Assembly: GCA_001303245.1 (NCBI GenBank)
Contig: LJNS01000007.1
Coordinates: 1 to 60,617 of the forward strand
DNA length: 60,617 nucleotides
Direction of reading: 5' to 3'
Origin: Gammaproteobacteria bacterium SG8_30
Lineage (GTDB): Bacteria > Pseudomonadota > Gammaproteobacteria > Steroidobacterales > Steroidobacteraceae
Positions within the stretch are counted from its first letter, which is position 1; each line of letters opens with the position of its first letter. The translations under genes and the position numbers were made by a program. Positions 1 through 11,336 of this stretch are shown in pieces. The notes below the pieces were generated by a model that worked only from the letters and a program-made list of their open reading frames with translations, ran no database searches and was not told where the DNA came from.

Positions 1-264
1 CTTCTTGCGCAGCGTCCCGCGGTTGATGCCGAGGATGCTCGCGGCGCGGCTCTGGTTCCCTTCCGCGTAGTCCATGACGGACTTGAACAGCGGCATCTCC
101 ACTTCCCGCATCACCAGCTCGTAGAGCCGTCCGGGCTTGTGGCCGTTGAGCGTGTTGAAGTAGGCGCCGAGCGCCTCCTCGGTCTGGCTGCGCAACAGCA
201 CCGGCCGTGCGCCACGGGAAACGGCGCCCGCGCGGGCCCGTTGAGCCTTGTTACTCGAGATCAT
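1..264 (-). CDS. fis: DNA-binding protein Fis (3' end cut by the window edge)
   Basis: Nucleoid-associated protein that bends DNA and activates rRNA and other growth-linked promoters. The visible 88 residues start at ATG 264 and include the dimerisation region (YELVMREVEMPL) and the helix-turn-helix stretch GNQSRAASILGINRGTLRKK, which is nearly invariant in Fis. The last few residues and the stop lie beyond base 1. The N-terminal arm is short and basic and differs from the enteric one, as is usual outside Enterobacteria. It lies 41 bp downstream of dusB in the classic dusB-fis order, so it is probably co-transcribed. A GGGGA about 8 nt upstream can serve as ribosome binding site. Confidence 0.95.
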   Translation of the reverse strand, partial: MISSNKAQRARAGAVSRGARPVLLRSQTEEALGAYFNTLNGHKPGRLYELVMREVEMPLFKSVMDYAEGNQSRAASILGINRGTLRKK

Positions 265-305
265 CCTGCAAATCCCCGCCTGCCGCTTTTCGCGTGTCGT
301 TCGTC

Positions 306-1292
306 TCAGGCCGCCTCGCACATGCTCCCGACAGCCTGCGCCAGGAAGCCCTCCAGCAGATCCAGTTGCTGTGCCGCGCTCGTCGCGGTCAGGAGATCCA
401 GCGGCGGGCGCCGCGAGGGAGTCATCCCCTGCAGGTACCAGCCTATGTGCTTCCTGGCGACACGGACCCCGACGTCCTCGCCGTAGCACGCATGGATCGC
501 TTCCAGGTGCCCGACGATGATATCACGCAGTTCCGGGATTGAAGGCGGTTCGACCGCAACACCCGTCGTGAGATACGTCTTGACTTGCCTGAACATCCAT
601 GGCCGTCCCTGTGCGGCCCGGCCGATCATCACGCCTGCGGCACCGGTCCTGCGGAGCACTGACATGGCCGCCTGCGGCGAGTCGATGTCGCCGTTGGCGA
701 AGACCGGGATGCGCACTCGGTCGACCACCTCGCGGATGGTGTCGTACTCGGCCTCGCCGCGAAACATGTCCGCCCGCGTGCGGCCGTGCACGGCCAGTGC
801 GGCGACGCCGATGTCCTCGGCCATCCGGGCAACGGCGACGGCGTTGCGCGAGGACGCGTCCCAGCCCGTGCGCATCTTGAGCGTCACGGGGACGCCAACC
901 GCGCGGACGACCGCCTCGAGGATGCGGCGAACGAGGGCCTCGTCCCGCAGCAGGGCGGATCCGGCCGCACGACGGCACACCTTCTTGGCCGGGCAGCCCA
1001 TGTTGACGTCGATGATCTGCGCGCCGAGCTGCTCGTTGATCCGGGCAGCTTCGGCGAGCATCTGCGGCTCGCCGCCGGCGATCTGCACGACGCGCGGCTC
1101 GGGCTCCGACGCGTGCGGCAGCCGGTGCCGGGACTTGTCCGAGCTCCACAGCCGGACGTCGGAGGTGAGCATTTCGGCGGCGGCGATGCCCGCGCCCATG
1201 GTTCGGCACAGCCGCCGGAACGGCGGATCGGTGACGCCTGCCATCGGCGCCAGCGCGAGCGGCGCCTCGAGCGTGAACGGGCCAATCCTCAC
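306..1292 (-). CDS. dusB: tRNA-dihydrouridine synthase B
   Basis: FMN-dependent reductase that makes dihydrouridine in the tRNA D-loop. The TIM barrel opens with APMAGVTDPPFR, followed by the catalytic loop NMGCPAKKVC. With the start chosen here the active cysteine is residue 100, as in E. coli DusB. I place the start at GTG 1292 (V-R-I-G-P-F, matching MRIG of E. coli). This overlaps the upstream stop as GTGA and has a GGA element about 6 nt upstream. An in-frame ATG at 1322 would add ten residues that overlap the preceding gene. 328 residues. It is followed by fis, the standard order. Confidence 0.95.
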   Translation of the reverse strand: MRIGPFTLEAPLALAPMAGVTDPPFRRLCRTMGAGIAAAEMLTSDVRLWSSDKSRHRLPHASEPEPRVVQIAGGEPQMLAEAARINEQLGAQIIDVNMGCPAKKVCRRAAGSALLRDEALVRRILEAVVRAVGVPVTLKMRTGWDASSRNAVAVARMAEDIGVAALAVHGRTRADMFRGEAEYDTIREVVDRVRIPVFANGDIDSPQAAMSVLRRTGAAGVMIGRAAQGRPWMFRQVKTYLTTGVAVEPPSIPELRDIIVGHLEAIHACYGEDVGVRVARKHIGWYLQGMTPSRRPPLDLLTATSAAQQLDLLEGFLAQAVGSMCEAA

Positions 1293-2893
1293 GGTCGTTC
1301 CGTCGGGGGGTCGGCGCTGCATCTGACGGCACCACCTTCGCGCAGGCAGACGTCGAGCTCGAATCCGACCGCGTCGCGACCCGGGTCGACGAACACCAGC
1401 TCGGCATCCGCGCGCTGGCCGGCCGCCATGAGGCCGGATGCTGGCACCTCGCCGCCCGGCAGGTATTCCGCGGGCTCGAGATCCCGCGTTCCGATCGTCG
1501 TGCCGAACCGGTCCTGCAGCGACAGGCGAAGCAGCGGGAAGGGCTGGGCGAACGCCGCACCGTTGACGATGCTGGCACGCAGCTTGAGGCGCCCGGACCG
1601 GCTCGCATCACTCGCTGCACCGAGCTGCCTCAGCTCGAACGCGCGGAGATCGGCCGGAGGCGCCAACGGCAGGCCTAGCAGGGCATAGGCCCGCATGAGC
1701 CAGGGACCCACCAGCGGCTCGCGCACCAGATCCTCTCGCCAGTGATGTACGGCCTGAGCACCCGCCAGGAGCACCAATGCCGCCAAGGCCAGGATCCAGG
1801 GCCAGCGCGGCGGTCCCTCATCGGTCTCCGGCGCGAGGCGCGCGGCGAAGATCTCGTCGGCTGCCAATGCGGTGTCGCGCCTCAGTTCCTCCGGAATCGG
1901 GATGCCCGGCCCGTCGAAGGCCTGGAGCGTTTCCTCTTCCTGCCCGGCGGCGGCTTGATCCCGGGGGGGCGACGCCCGTGAATCGCCGGGCACGCCGTCT
2001 CTCTGTGACGCCTGGTCTGACTCGTCGCCGAGGGCTGCATCGCGGCGGCCGTCCTCGTCGAACAGCACCTTGAGTTCGTCCTGCTCGTCGAGGACGAGAA
2101 TCGGGAACTCGTCGGTGCGATCGAGCTCGTCGAGTTCGCGCTCCTCGACGGACGTCGGCAACTCCCCGGTCTTCGGCGCCGGCGAGCCGGCCGACGGCTC
2201 CTGCGGCGGTCGGCGAATCGCCAGTACCGCGGCGATCTGGGCCGGGTTCGGTGCTGCGATCTCGTCCTCGTTCCCGTCCAGCTCCGCACGGTCGCCGGGC
2301 CACTCGCCTTCGCCCTCGGCGACCTCGATGCCGGACAAGTCCGAAGAGGCGATTCGCTCCATGGCGCGTCGGAAGTCCACCACCTGCCCGCCACCGCGAT
2401 CCTCGAGCTCCAGAGACGAAGGGACCGGAGCCGTCGTCGGCGAGTCGATCGAAACGAACAGTCGTTCCAGATCCTCGACCGTGCCGCGGAACTCGAGCGC
2501 AGTGTCGTCGTCGACCGCCGAGCCCGCCTCGTCCCCGGCATCAAGGCCGGCGGTCTCACGGGCCGAGCCGCCTTCCGGAGGCGAGCCCCGGGCGCCGGGC
2601 GCGGCGTCCGTGCGGTCGCCGAGCCGGATGAACGGCACGGGCGGCGGCTCCGTCGCCTCGGCCGCCTCGCCGTCCGATAACTCGATGAACTCGGTGCCCG
2701 GCAACTCCTCCACGGTGATCGTGTCATCTCCGCCAATCGGCCCGTTCAACTCGGCGGCCGGCTGTTCGCGCAGGGAATCCAGCGCATTGAAGGCGACCGA
2801 GCAGATGCCGCAGCGCACCTGGCCCCGGGCGGCGCGCAGCGACTCCGCCATCACTCGGAACACGGTGCCGCAGTCCGGACACTGGGTATACAC
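1289..2893 (-). CDS. Zinc-ribbon (MJ0042) and DUF3426 membrane protein
   Basis: Function unknown. 534 residues from GTG 2893, five bases after the prmA stop. The N-terminus is an MJ0042-type zinc ribbon with two C-x2-C knuckles (QCPDCG and RCGICS, residues about 5-28). A long acidic, low-complexity linker of some 330 residues follows, rich in Glu, Asp and Pro. Then comes one hydrophobic membrane segment (WPWILALAALVLLAG) and a DUF3426 C-terminal domain that should face the periplasm. The family is regularly found between prmA and dusB/fis in Gammaproteobacteria, as here. The stop overlaps the dusB start by four bases. The linker is longer than in many relatives, which is typical of a fast-evolving spacer. 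Confidence 0.85.
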   Translation of the reverse strand: MYTQCPDCGTVFRVMAESLRAARGQVRCGICSVAFNALDSLREQPAAELNGPIGGDDTITVEELPGTEFIELSDGEAAEATEPPPVPFIRLGDRTDAAPGARGSPPEGGSARETAGLDAGDEAGSAVDDDTALEFRGTVEDLERLFVSIDSPTTAPVPSSLELEDRGGGQVVDFRRAMERIASSDLSGIEVAEGEGEWPGDRAELDGNEDEIAAPNPAQIAAVLAIRRPPQEPSAGSPAPKTGELPTSVEERELDELDRTDEFPILVLDEQDELKVLFDEDGRRDAALGDESDQASQRDGVPGDSRASPPRDQAAAGQEEETLQAFDGPGIPIPEELRRDTALAADEIFAARLAPETDEGPPRWPWILALAALVLLAGAQAVHHWREDLVREPLVGPWLMRAYALLGLPLAPPADLRAFELRQLGAASDASRSGRLKLRASIVNGAAFAQPFPLLRLSLQDRFGTTIGTRDLEPAEYLPGGEVPASGLMAAGQRADAELVFVDPGRDAVGFELDVCLREGGAVRCSADPPTERP

Positions 2894-2898
2894 GCGTC

Positions 2899-3780
2899 TT
2901 ACTCCGTGCTCTTCCGGCCGGTGAGCGCCGTCCAGCCGTCGCGGGCGGCGAATGCCTGCATATGAAACCACGGTCGGTAGGCAGCCGCCACGTCCGGTGC
3001 CTGCTCGTCGAGCAGGCCCGCGAGCAGCAGCCTGCCGCCTTCGCAGGTCGCAGCCGCGATGCGGGGCGCGAGCCGGACGAGCGGCCCGGCGAGGATGTTG
3101 GCCAGCACCACGTCCCAACAGCCTTCCGGCAGCGCGTCGGCGTGCAGGACGTGGATCGCATCGCCGAGTCCGTTGCGTGCGGCGTTCTCCTGCGTCGCAG
3201 CCAGGGCCTGCGGGTCGATGTCGACCGCGACCGCCCGCTGTGCCCCGAGCCTGAGCGCCGCGAGCGCCAGCACGCCGGAGCCGCAGCCGAAATCGAGCAC
3301 GCGCCTGCCGCCCAGCTCGAGGTTGTCGAGCCACTCGAGGCACATGGCGGTCGTGGCGTGGGTGCCGGTGCCGAAGGCGAGACCGGGATCGAGCTCGAGG
3401 ACCACGGCGCCGGGCTCCGCGACCTCCTGGCCACCCGGTGCGATCCACAGCCGCCGGCCGAACCGCATCGGCCGGAAGTCCTTGAGCCACTCCCGTTCCC
3501 AGGCCCGGTCTTCCACTCGCTCCGCCAGGATGCGGTGCGAGGGCAGCCCGAGCGACTCTGCGAGCGACGCCGTCACCGCGGCGCCGTCCGTCCCGCCCGG
3601 GAACAGCGCACTCACGCGCACGGCGGGCCACAGCGGCGTGGCGCCCGGCGCGGGCTCCAGCACCGGATCGTCCGCGGCGTCGGTCAGGGTCACGGACAGG
3701 GCGCCCGCCGAGAAGCACGCCTCTTCCACCGGCGCCGGGTCACCAGGCCCCGCGTCGATGACCAGCTGCAGGAACGGCAT
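2899..3780 (-). CDS. prmA: Ribosomal protein L11 methyltransferase
   Basis: SAM-dependent enzyme that trimethylates amino groups of ribosomal protein L11. 293 residues, the same length as E. coli PrmA. The N-terminal substrate-recognition domain begins MPFLQLVIDAG. The catalytic Rossmann domain carries the SAM loop VLDFGCGSGVLALAAL and the post-II motif NILAGPL typical of PrmA. It lies just downstream of accC (20 bp gap) in the order aroQ-accB-accC-prmA, so it probably shares that transcript. Its TAA stop is five bases before the zinc-ribbon gene start. Confidence 0.97.
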   Translation of the reverse strand: MPFLQLVIDAGPGDPAPVEEACFSAGALSVTLTDAADDPVLEPAPGATPLWPAVRVSALFPGGTDGAAVTASLAESLGLPSHRILAERVEDRAWEREWLKDFRPMRFGRRLWIAPGGQEVAEPGAVVLELDPGLAFGTGTHATTAMCLEWLDNLELGGRRVLDFGCGSGVLALAALRLGAQRAVAVDIDPQALAATQENAARNGLGDAIHVLHADALPEGCWDVVLANILAGPLVRLAPRIAAATCEGGRLLLAGLLDEQAPDVAAAYRPWFHMQAFAARDGWTALTGRKSTE

Positions 3781-3800
3781 GGGGGCGCGGCCGACCTCGC

Positions 3801-5143
<1,343 letters not shown>

Positions 5144-5144
<1 letters not shown>

Positions 5145-5611
5145 CACTCGATCGTGAACAACGGCTGCCCGAACTCGACCGGCTCGCCGTTGCGGACGAG
5201 TATCGCGGCCACGCGGCCCTCCTTCTCGGACTCGATCTGGTTCATCATCTTCATCGCCTCGATGATGCACAGGACCTGCCCGACCTTGATCTCTTCGCCG
5301 ACCTGCACGAACGGCTTCGCGCCCGGTGCCGGCGCCAAGTAGAAGGTACCCACCATCGGCGCCGTGATCGCGTTGTCGGCGCTCGGGCCCGGCGTGGACG
5401 GGGCTGCCGGCTGCGGTGCCGGTGCACTGGCCTGCGCGGCCGGCGGAGGCGCCAAGGCGCCCATCGCCGGCAGGGGCGCGCCCTGTGTAACCGTCATGCC
5501 CTGCGGATAGCGGCTGATGCGCACCGACTCCTCGCCCTCGGAGATCTCGATCTCGGCGATGCCGGACTCCTCGAGCAGCTCGATCAGCTTCTTGACCTTG
5601 CGAATGTCCAT
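5144..5611 (-). CDS. accB: Acetyl-CoA carboxylase, biotin carboxyl carrier protein
   Basis: Carrier subunit that swings biotin between AccC and the carboxyltransferase. 155 residues. The N-terminal helix-rich region ([17 protein letters not shown]) is followed by an Ala/Pro-rich hinge at about 43-77 and the biotinyl domain. The biotinylated lysine is K121 within EAMKMMNQ. The thumb that distinguishes AccB from other biotinyl domains is present ([12 protein letters not shown]). It sits 6 bp downstream of aroQ and overlaps accC. Confidence 0.98.
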
Positions 5612-5617
5612 GCGGCT

Positions 5618-6076
5618 TCAGTCCCCCCCGGCCGGACCGGCGCCGAGGCGGTCCAGCGCCGCGGTGAGCGCGAGCTCGTACCCGGCGGCGCCGAGACCCA
5701 CGATGCAGCCGGCGGCAATGTCGGAAAAGTAGGAATGGCGGCGAAACGGCTCGCGCGCATACACGTTTGACAGGTGAACCTCGATGAACGGCACGCCCAC
5801 GGCTAGCAGGGCGTCCCGCAGCGCAACGCTCGTGTGCGTGAATGCGCCCGGGTTCAGTACGAGGAAGTCGACCGGGTCCGAGACGAGCATCTGGATGCGG
5901 TCGACCAGCTCGTGCTCGGCGTTGCTCTGGAAGGCCTCGAGCCGTACTCCCCGGGCCTCGGCCATACCCACCAGCCGGCGCTCGATCTGGGCAAGCGTGC
6001 CGTGGCCATACACGCCGGGTTCCCGGGTGCCGAGAAGGTTGAGATTGGGGCCATTGACCAGCAGGATCCGGTGCAT
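5618..6076 (-). CDS. aroQ: Type II 3-dehydroquinate dehydratase
   Basis: Third step of the shikimate pathway, dehydrating 3-dehydroquinate. 152 residues, normal for the dodecameric type II enzyme. Visible motifs are [17 protein letters not shown] (with the catalytic tyrosine region), [16 protein letters not shown] and [17 protein letters not shown] (active-site histidine and arginines). First gene of aroQ-accB-accC-prmA, the same order as in Pseudomonas. A promoter candidate lies 42-70 bp upstream. Confidence 0.97.
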   Translation of the reverse strand: MHRILLVNGPNLNLLGTREPGVYGHGTLAQIERRLVGMAEARGVRLEAFQSNAEHELVDRIQMLVSDPVDFLVLNPGAFTHTSVALRDALLAVGVPFIEVHLSNVYAREPFRRHSYFSDIAAGCIVGLGAAGYELALTAALDRLGAGPAGGD

Positions 6077-6117
6077 GCGGTGCCCGTGCCGCGCTCCCCG
6101 GGCGGCGAATGGCCGTC

Positions 6118-6146
6118 ATTCAACCCGACGCGGTGGTTTTTGTCCA
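6118..6146 (-). promoter_or_regulatory. Candidate sigma-70 promoter of aroQ-accBC
   Basis: On the minus strand the sequence reads TGGACA, 17 bases, then TTGAAT (plus-strand coordinates 6141-6146 and 6118-6123). The start codon follows about 40 bases later. The -35 box fits well and the -10 box fits moderately. Transcription from here would serve aroQ, accB, accC and possibly prmA and beyond. The promoter is predicted by eye only. Confidence 0.45.
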
Positions 6147-6155
6147 GATCTGGAC
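6142..6155. promoter_or_regulatory. Perfect 14-bp palindrome overlapping the aroQ -35 box
   Basis: GTCCAGATCTGGAC is a perfect inverted repeat without a spacer. It overlaps five bases of the predicted -35 element of the aroQ-accBC promoter, the position of a repressor operator. No cognate regulator is encoded beside it. Confidence 0.35.
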
Positions 6156-6218
6156 CAGAACGGGGCAGGTTCGCGGAAATTCGGTGCCGTTCGCGTTTGT
6201 TTTGCGATCGGTCGCCGT

Positions 6219-6848
6219 TCAGGTCCGGTCCTCTCGCAGTTCCGCCAGCTGCGATCGGATCCGCTGCCGCGCCGACTCCGGGTCCAGCGACCCGGCCACG
6301 ACGTCCTCCACCGCCCCCAGGATGACCGCGGCCTGGTCAGCGTGCAGCTCGCCGACATGGATGGTGACGACGCGACCCTGCCGGTCGGTGAACACCGTAG
6401 CCGGAAGACCCATCGTCTGCATGCCAAAGGACTGCGCGACCTCGAGGCCGTCCTGTTCCCCGATCAGCACCGGATAGTCGATCGGCGTCGTCTTCATGTA
6501 CTCGAGTACGTCGTCGCGGAAGTCGACGGCGATGCCGATCACCTCGAAGCCGCGATCGGCGTATCGTGCACGCAACTCGTTCAGCAGCGGGATCTCCCGA
6601 CGGCAGGGCGCGCACCAGGTGGCCCAGAAATTGACGAGCAGCGCCCGCCCGTCCCACTCGGCGATCGACCGCATCTCACCCTGCGCGTCCTGCAGCGAGA
6701 ACAGCGGCCGCGTGTCCGGCACGCGGGCCTCGGCTGCGGGCGGCGGCCCCGGCGCGGTTTCCTCGCGGTCCCGCCCCAGCCAGTAGCCGAGGGCCGTTGC
6801 GGCGGCGGCGACGAGGACGAGCGCGGCAATGCCGGCGGGGCGGCCCAC
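6219..6848 (-). CDS. TlpA-like membrane-anchored thioredoxin
   Basis: Periplasmic thiol-disulfide protein. 209 residues. One N-terminal membrane anchor or signal (about 5-24) and a Pro/Ala linker precede a TlpA/AhpC-TSA thioredoxin fold. The active site is WCAPC (C79 and C82), and the cis-proline loop is GLPATVF. The extended C-terminus (about 175-209) is charged. It begins three bases after dsbD, so it probably receives electrons from DsbD and reduces periplasmic targets such as apocytochromes. The exact client cannot be read from the sequence. Confidence 0.88.
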   Translation of the reverse strand: MGRPAGIAALVLVAAAATALGYWLGRDREETAPGPPPAAEARVPDTRPLFSLQDAQGEMRSIAEWDGRALLVNFWATWCAPCRREIPLLNELRARYADRGFEVIGIAVDFRDDVLEYMKTTPIDYPVLIGEQDGLEVAQSFGMQTMGLPATVFTDRQGRVVTIHVGELHADQAAVILGAVEDVVAGSLDPESARQRIRSQLAELREDRT

Positions 6849-6851
6849 GCC

Positions 6852-8696
6852 TCAGCACTCCACGGCGAGCCGCGACAGGTGCTCGCGGAAGTCGTCTGCC
6901 GGAACGAAGCCGACCAGGCGAAAGTTGCGGCACTCGCGGCCGTCGGCATCGAAAAAGGCGGTCGTCGGCGGTCCGAAGATGCCGAAGCGTCGCAGCAGCG
7001 CCTGGTGGTCGGCGGTGTTGGCCGTCACATCGGCCTTGAGCAGCTCGAAGTCGCCGAGATCCGTGCGGACGCCTTCGTCCGAGAACGTGTACTTCTCCAT
7101 TTCCTTGCAGGACACGCACCAGTCGGCATAGAAGTCGACCATCACCGGACGTCCGGCGGCCGAGGCGAGCTCGCGATCGAGGTCCGCGACGCTGCCGATG
7201 GCCCGGAACGGCAGGTCGGCCGCCGCGGCGACCGTCGTCGAGCGCCCGGCGAACAGCGATGCGCCCTTCAGCGGCTGCAGCGGGTCGTGCCCGCCGGCCG
7301 CGGAGCCGACCAGCATGATCACGCCGTAGACCATTGCGAACAGCCCGATGCCCCGGGCGAGCGGGGCGCCCTGCGGGCGGCCGAAGCCGCCGAAGTAGTA
7401 GCCGGCCACGAACGCAAGCAGGGCCCACAGGGCGAGCGTGAGCGGTCCGGGCAGGATGCGCTCCAGCATCCACACCGCCACGCCCAGGAACATGACGCCG
7501 AAGAGCGCCTTGACCGTCTCCATCCAAGCGCCGGCCCGCGGCAACAGCTTGCCCCCCGCGACGCCTACGAGCAGCAGCGGCGCACCCATGCCCATCGCCA
7601 GGGAGAACAGGGCGAGCGCGCCGCGGGCCACGTCGCCGGTCTGGCCGATCACGGCGAGCGCGGCCACCAGTGGCGGCGCCACGCAGGCGGTGACGACCAG
7701 CGCCGAGAGCGCGCCCATCACGAACGTGCCGGCCAGCGTGCCGGAACGCTGCCGCCCGGAAGCGGCGTTCAGCCGGGTCTGAAGGGAGGCAGGCAGCTGC
7801 AGCTCGTAGATGCCGAACATCGCCAGCGCCAGCACCACGAACAACAGCGCGAACAACGCCAGGATCCACGGCTGCTGGAAAAAGGCCTGGGCCTGCTGGC
7901 CGGCCGCGGCGAAAGCGGCGCCGGCGACGGTATAGGTGAGCGCCATGCCGAGAACGTAGGTGACCGACAGCACGAAGGAGCGCAGGGCGGTGGCCTGCGT
8001 CCCCTGGCCGGCGATGATCCCGGAGAGGATCGGGATCATCGGCAGGACGCAGGGCGTGAAGGCGAGGAGCAGCCCGAACCCGAAGAAGCTGGCCATGACA
8101 AGCAGCAGCTGGCCCTCGGCAATCAGCCCGGCCAACCGGTCCTGTTCGGCCACGGTGCCCCCGCCCGGTCCGCCCCCCGGGCCGGCGGGTGCCGCCCTGC
8201 CGGCGAGGCCCAGTCCGGGGGTGCCGGGCGGCGGCAGGTCCAGCGAGACCGTCTTCGTGATCGGCGGGTAGCATAGGCCGGCATCGGCGCAGCCCTGATA
8301 CGTGACCTTGAGGTCGACCTTGTCGGCACCCGGCGCCCGGACGAGGGGCACGATGGCATCGAGCTGGTCGTAGTACACCTCGACGTCGCCGAAGAACTCG
8401 TCGGTCTTCTTCTTGCCGTCGGGCAGGCGTGGCTCGCCGAGCGTGATCCCCGGCGACTCGGTCTTCGCGGCGAAGCGGTGCCGGTAGAGGTAGTAGCCCT
8501 CGGCGATGGCCCAGTGGACGGCGACGGCATCGCCCCCGTCCGGCACGGCGCTCAGCTGGAACGCCTCGTCCGGCGGCAGGAACTCGTCGTCGCTCGAGAC
8601 GCCGCCGAGCAGCCCCTGGGCACCGGCCGCGGCCGGCAGGCATGCAGTCAGGGCGAGAAGGCCCGCCACGATCGCGTGGCTCATCCTATGAATCAC
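6852..8696 (-). CDS. dsbD: Thiol:disulfide interchange protein DsbD
   Basis: Carries reducing power from cytoplasmic thioredoxin across the inner membrane to periplasmic thiol proteins. All three domains are present. The N-terminal periplasmic domain has the paired cysteines of QGCADAGLC. The eight-helix membrane domain has the two essential cysteines in FTPCVLPM and VTACVAPPL. The C-terminal thioredoxin domain has WCVSC near residue 527. 614 residues from GTG 8696 (GGAG/GAGG elements upstream). ATG 8684 is an alternative that leaves a clean signal peptide. It follows cutA by 13 bp, as in enteric bacteria and pseudomonads. Confidence 0.96.
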   Translation of the reverse strand: MIHRMSHAIVAGLLALTACLPAAAGAQGLLGGVSSDDEFLPPDEAFQLSAVPDGGDAVAVHWAIAEGYYLYRHRFAAKTESPGITLGEPRLPDGKKKTDEFFGDVEVYYDQLDAIVPLVRAPGADKVDLKVTYQGCADAGLCYPPITKTVSLDLPPPGTPGLGLAGRAAPAGPGGGPGGGTVAEQDRLAGLIAEGQLLLVMASFFGFGLLLAFTPCVLPMIPILSGIIAGQGTQATALRSFVLSVTYVLGMALTYTVAGAAFAAAGQQAQAFFQQPWILALFALLFVVLALAMFGIYELQLPASLQTRLNAASGRQRSGTLAGTFVMGALSALVVTACVAPPLVAALAVIGQTGDVARGALALFSLAMGMGAPLLLVGVAGGKLLPRAGAWMETVKALFGVMFLGVAVWMLERILPGPLTLALWALLAFVAGYYFGGFGRPQGAPLARGIGLFAMVYGVIMLVGSAAGGHDPLQPLKGASLFAGRSTTVAAAADLPFRAIGSVADLDRELASAAGRPVMVDFYADWCVSCKEMEKYTFSDEGVRTDLGDFELLKADVTANTADHQALLRRFGIFGPPTTAFFDADGRECRNFRLVGFVPADDFREHLSRLAVEC

Positions 8697-8709
8697 TTGG
8701 ACGCTTGCC

Positions 8710-9039
8710 TCACTCCGGTTGCGTGACGCTCTGACCTACCCAGGCCAGGTATCGTTCCGACCCCCCGCCGATCTCGACCGCCACGACCTCGGGGACGTCG
8801 TAGGGGTGCAGGGCCTCGATTCGGGCCGAGAGGTTAGCCAGTTGCCGGCCGGTTGTCTTGGCCAGCAGCAGCACTTCGGCGTCGTCGTGGATCGCGCCGT
8901 CCCACGCGTATGTCGATCGCAGTCCCGTGACCCGGTTCACACAGGCGGCGAGCCTCTCGGCCACCAGGGTCCGGGCAATCGACCCGGCCACGACCTCGTC
9001 CGGGCAGGTGCAAAAGACCATAAAATACTTGTCTTTCAT
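8710..9039 (-). CDS. cutA: Divalent-ion tolerance protein CutA
   Basis: Small trimeric PII-like protein linked to copper tolerance, though its true role is unsettled. 109 residues from ATG 9039 (MKDKYFMVFCTCPD). A longer reading from 9108 lacks family similarity in its first 23 residues. The family hallmarks CVNRV, the Trp-containing loop and ALHPYDVPEVVAV are intact. It is transcribed away from groES and leads into dsbD. Confidence 0.95.
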   Translation of the reverse strand: MKDKYFMVFCTCPDEVVAGSIARTLVAERLAACVNRVTGLRSTYAWDGAIHDDAEVLLLAKTTGRQLANLSARIEALHPYDVPEVVAVEIGGGSERYLAWVGQSVTQPE

Positions 9040-9110
9040 ACTGTTACCGTCCCATCTCCGCGACCGGGAGGCGCTGCCTGCGGGTTTCCGGGGCCGTGCC
9101 GCACACACCC

Positions 9111-9139
9111 CTTGAATTCGGGTCGAGAGTCCCTATCAT
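9111..9139 (+). promoter_or_regulatory. Sigma-32 heat-shock promoter of groESL
   Basis: CTTGAAT (9111-9117), 13 bases, then CCCTATCAT (9131-9139). This is very close to the heat-shock consensus CTTGAAA-N13-CCCCATNT. It lies about 85 bases before the groES start codon, and the -10 box directly abuts the CIRCE element. Confidence 0.88.
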
Positions 9140-9165
9140 TAGCAGCCATCCAGGGCGAGTGCTAA
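9139..9165 (+). promoter_or_regulatory. CIRCE operator (HrcA site) of groESL
   Basis: TTAGCAGCC, nine bases, GAGTGCTAA. The right arm is a perfect match to the CIRCE consensus TTAGCACTC-N9-GAGTGCTAA, and the left arm matches 7 of 9. It starts at the last base of the sigma-32 -10 box and covers the expected transcription start. HrcA bound here would block initiation or be transcribed into the leader. It implies that an hrcA gene exists elsewhere in the genome. Confidence 0.88.
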
Positions 9166-9224
9166 CAGCGCGTCCTGTAAACCCCAAGTCCAGTTCATAC
9201 ATCGCACGCAAGGAGTGATGATCC

Positions 9225-9515
9225 ATGAAGATTCGTCCGCTTCATGACCGCGTGATCGTCAAGCGCGAGGAAGAAGAGCGCAAGACGCCCGGCGGGATCG
9301 TGATCCCCGACACCGCAGCCGAGAAACCCATCCGCGGCAAGATCGTGGCCGTCGGCAAGGGCAAGATCCTCGAGAACGGCGACGTACGCCCGCTCGACGT
9401 CAAGGTCGGCGACAAGATTCTTTTCGGCAAGTACAGCGGCACCGAAGTCAAGGTGGACGGCGAAGAGCTCCTCGTCATGCGCGAGGAAGACATCATGGCC
9501 GTCATCGAGAAGTGA
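9225..9515 (+). CDS. groES: Co-chaperonin GroES
   Basis: Heptameric lid of the GroEL chamber. 96 residues starting [18 protein letters not shown]. The mobile loop [19 protein letters not shown] is intact, with the roof-forming strands behind it. A strong ribosome binding site AAGGAG lies ten bases upstream. First gene of the groES-groEL operon, under dual sigma-32/CIRCE control. Confidence 0.99.
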   Translation: MKIRPLHDRVIVKREEEERKTPGGIVIPDTAAEKPIRGKIVAVGKGKILENGDVRPLDVKVGDKILFGKYSGTEVKVDGEELLVMREEDIMAVIEK

Positions 9516-9548
9516 TCCGCGCGCAGTCAGAACAGATTCCAGAGGTAA

Positions 9549-11195
<1,647 letters not shown>

Positions 11196-11218
11196 GCCCA
11201 CAGCGTGCTGCGCTACGG

Positions 11219-11252
11219 AAAAGCCCCGCCGTGAGGCGGGGCTTTTCTTTTT
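11219..11252 (+). terminator. Rho-independent terminator of groESL
   Basis: A perfect 12-bp stem (AAAAGCCCCGCC / GGCGGGGCTTTT) with a GTGA loop, followed by C and five T residues. The final T residues are also the first bases of the neighbouring REP-like repeat. This is the only strong intrinsic terminator noticed in the window. Confidence 0.95.
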
Positions 11253-11336
11253 GGGGACATTCCTACTTTTCCTTTTTCGACAATTTCCAGCCCGTTCAAT
11301 AGCATGGGCGGAAAAGGAAAATAGGAATGTCCCCAA
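11251..11336. repeat. REP-like long imperfect inverted repeat
   Basis: The left arm TTGGGGACATTCCTACTTTT (11251-11270, running on to about 11277) and the right arm (about 11310-11336, ending AATAGGAATGTCCCCAA) are near-perfect reverse complements over about 26 bp with one inserted base. A short internal stem (CAGCCC...GGGC) sits between them. The element is much more AT-rich than its surroundings. It abuts the groEL terminator and runs into the next gene's start codon. I suspect a non-autonomous element mobilised by a REP-associated transposase, but only one copy of this version is visible here. Confidence 0.7.
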
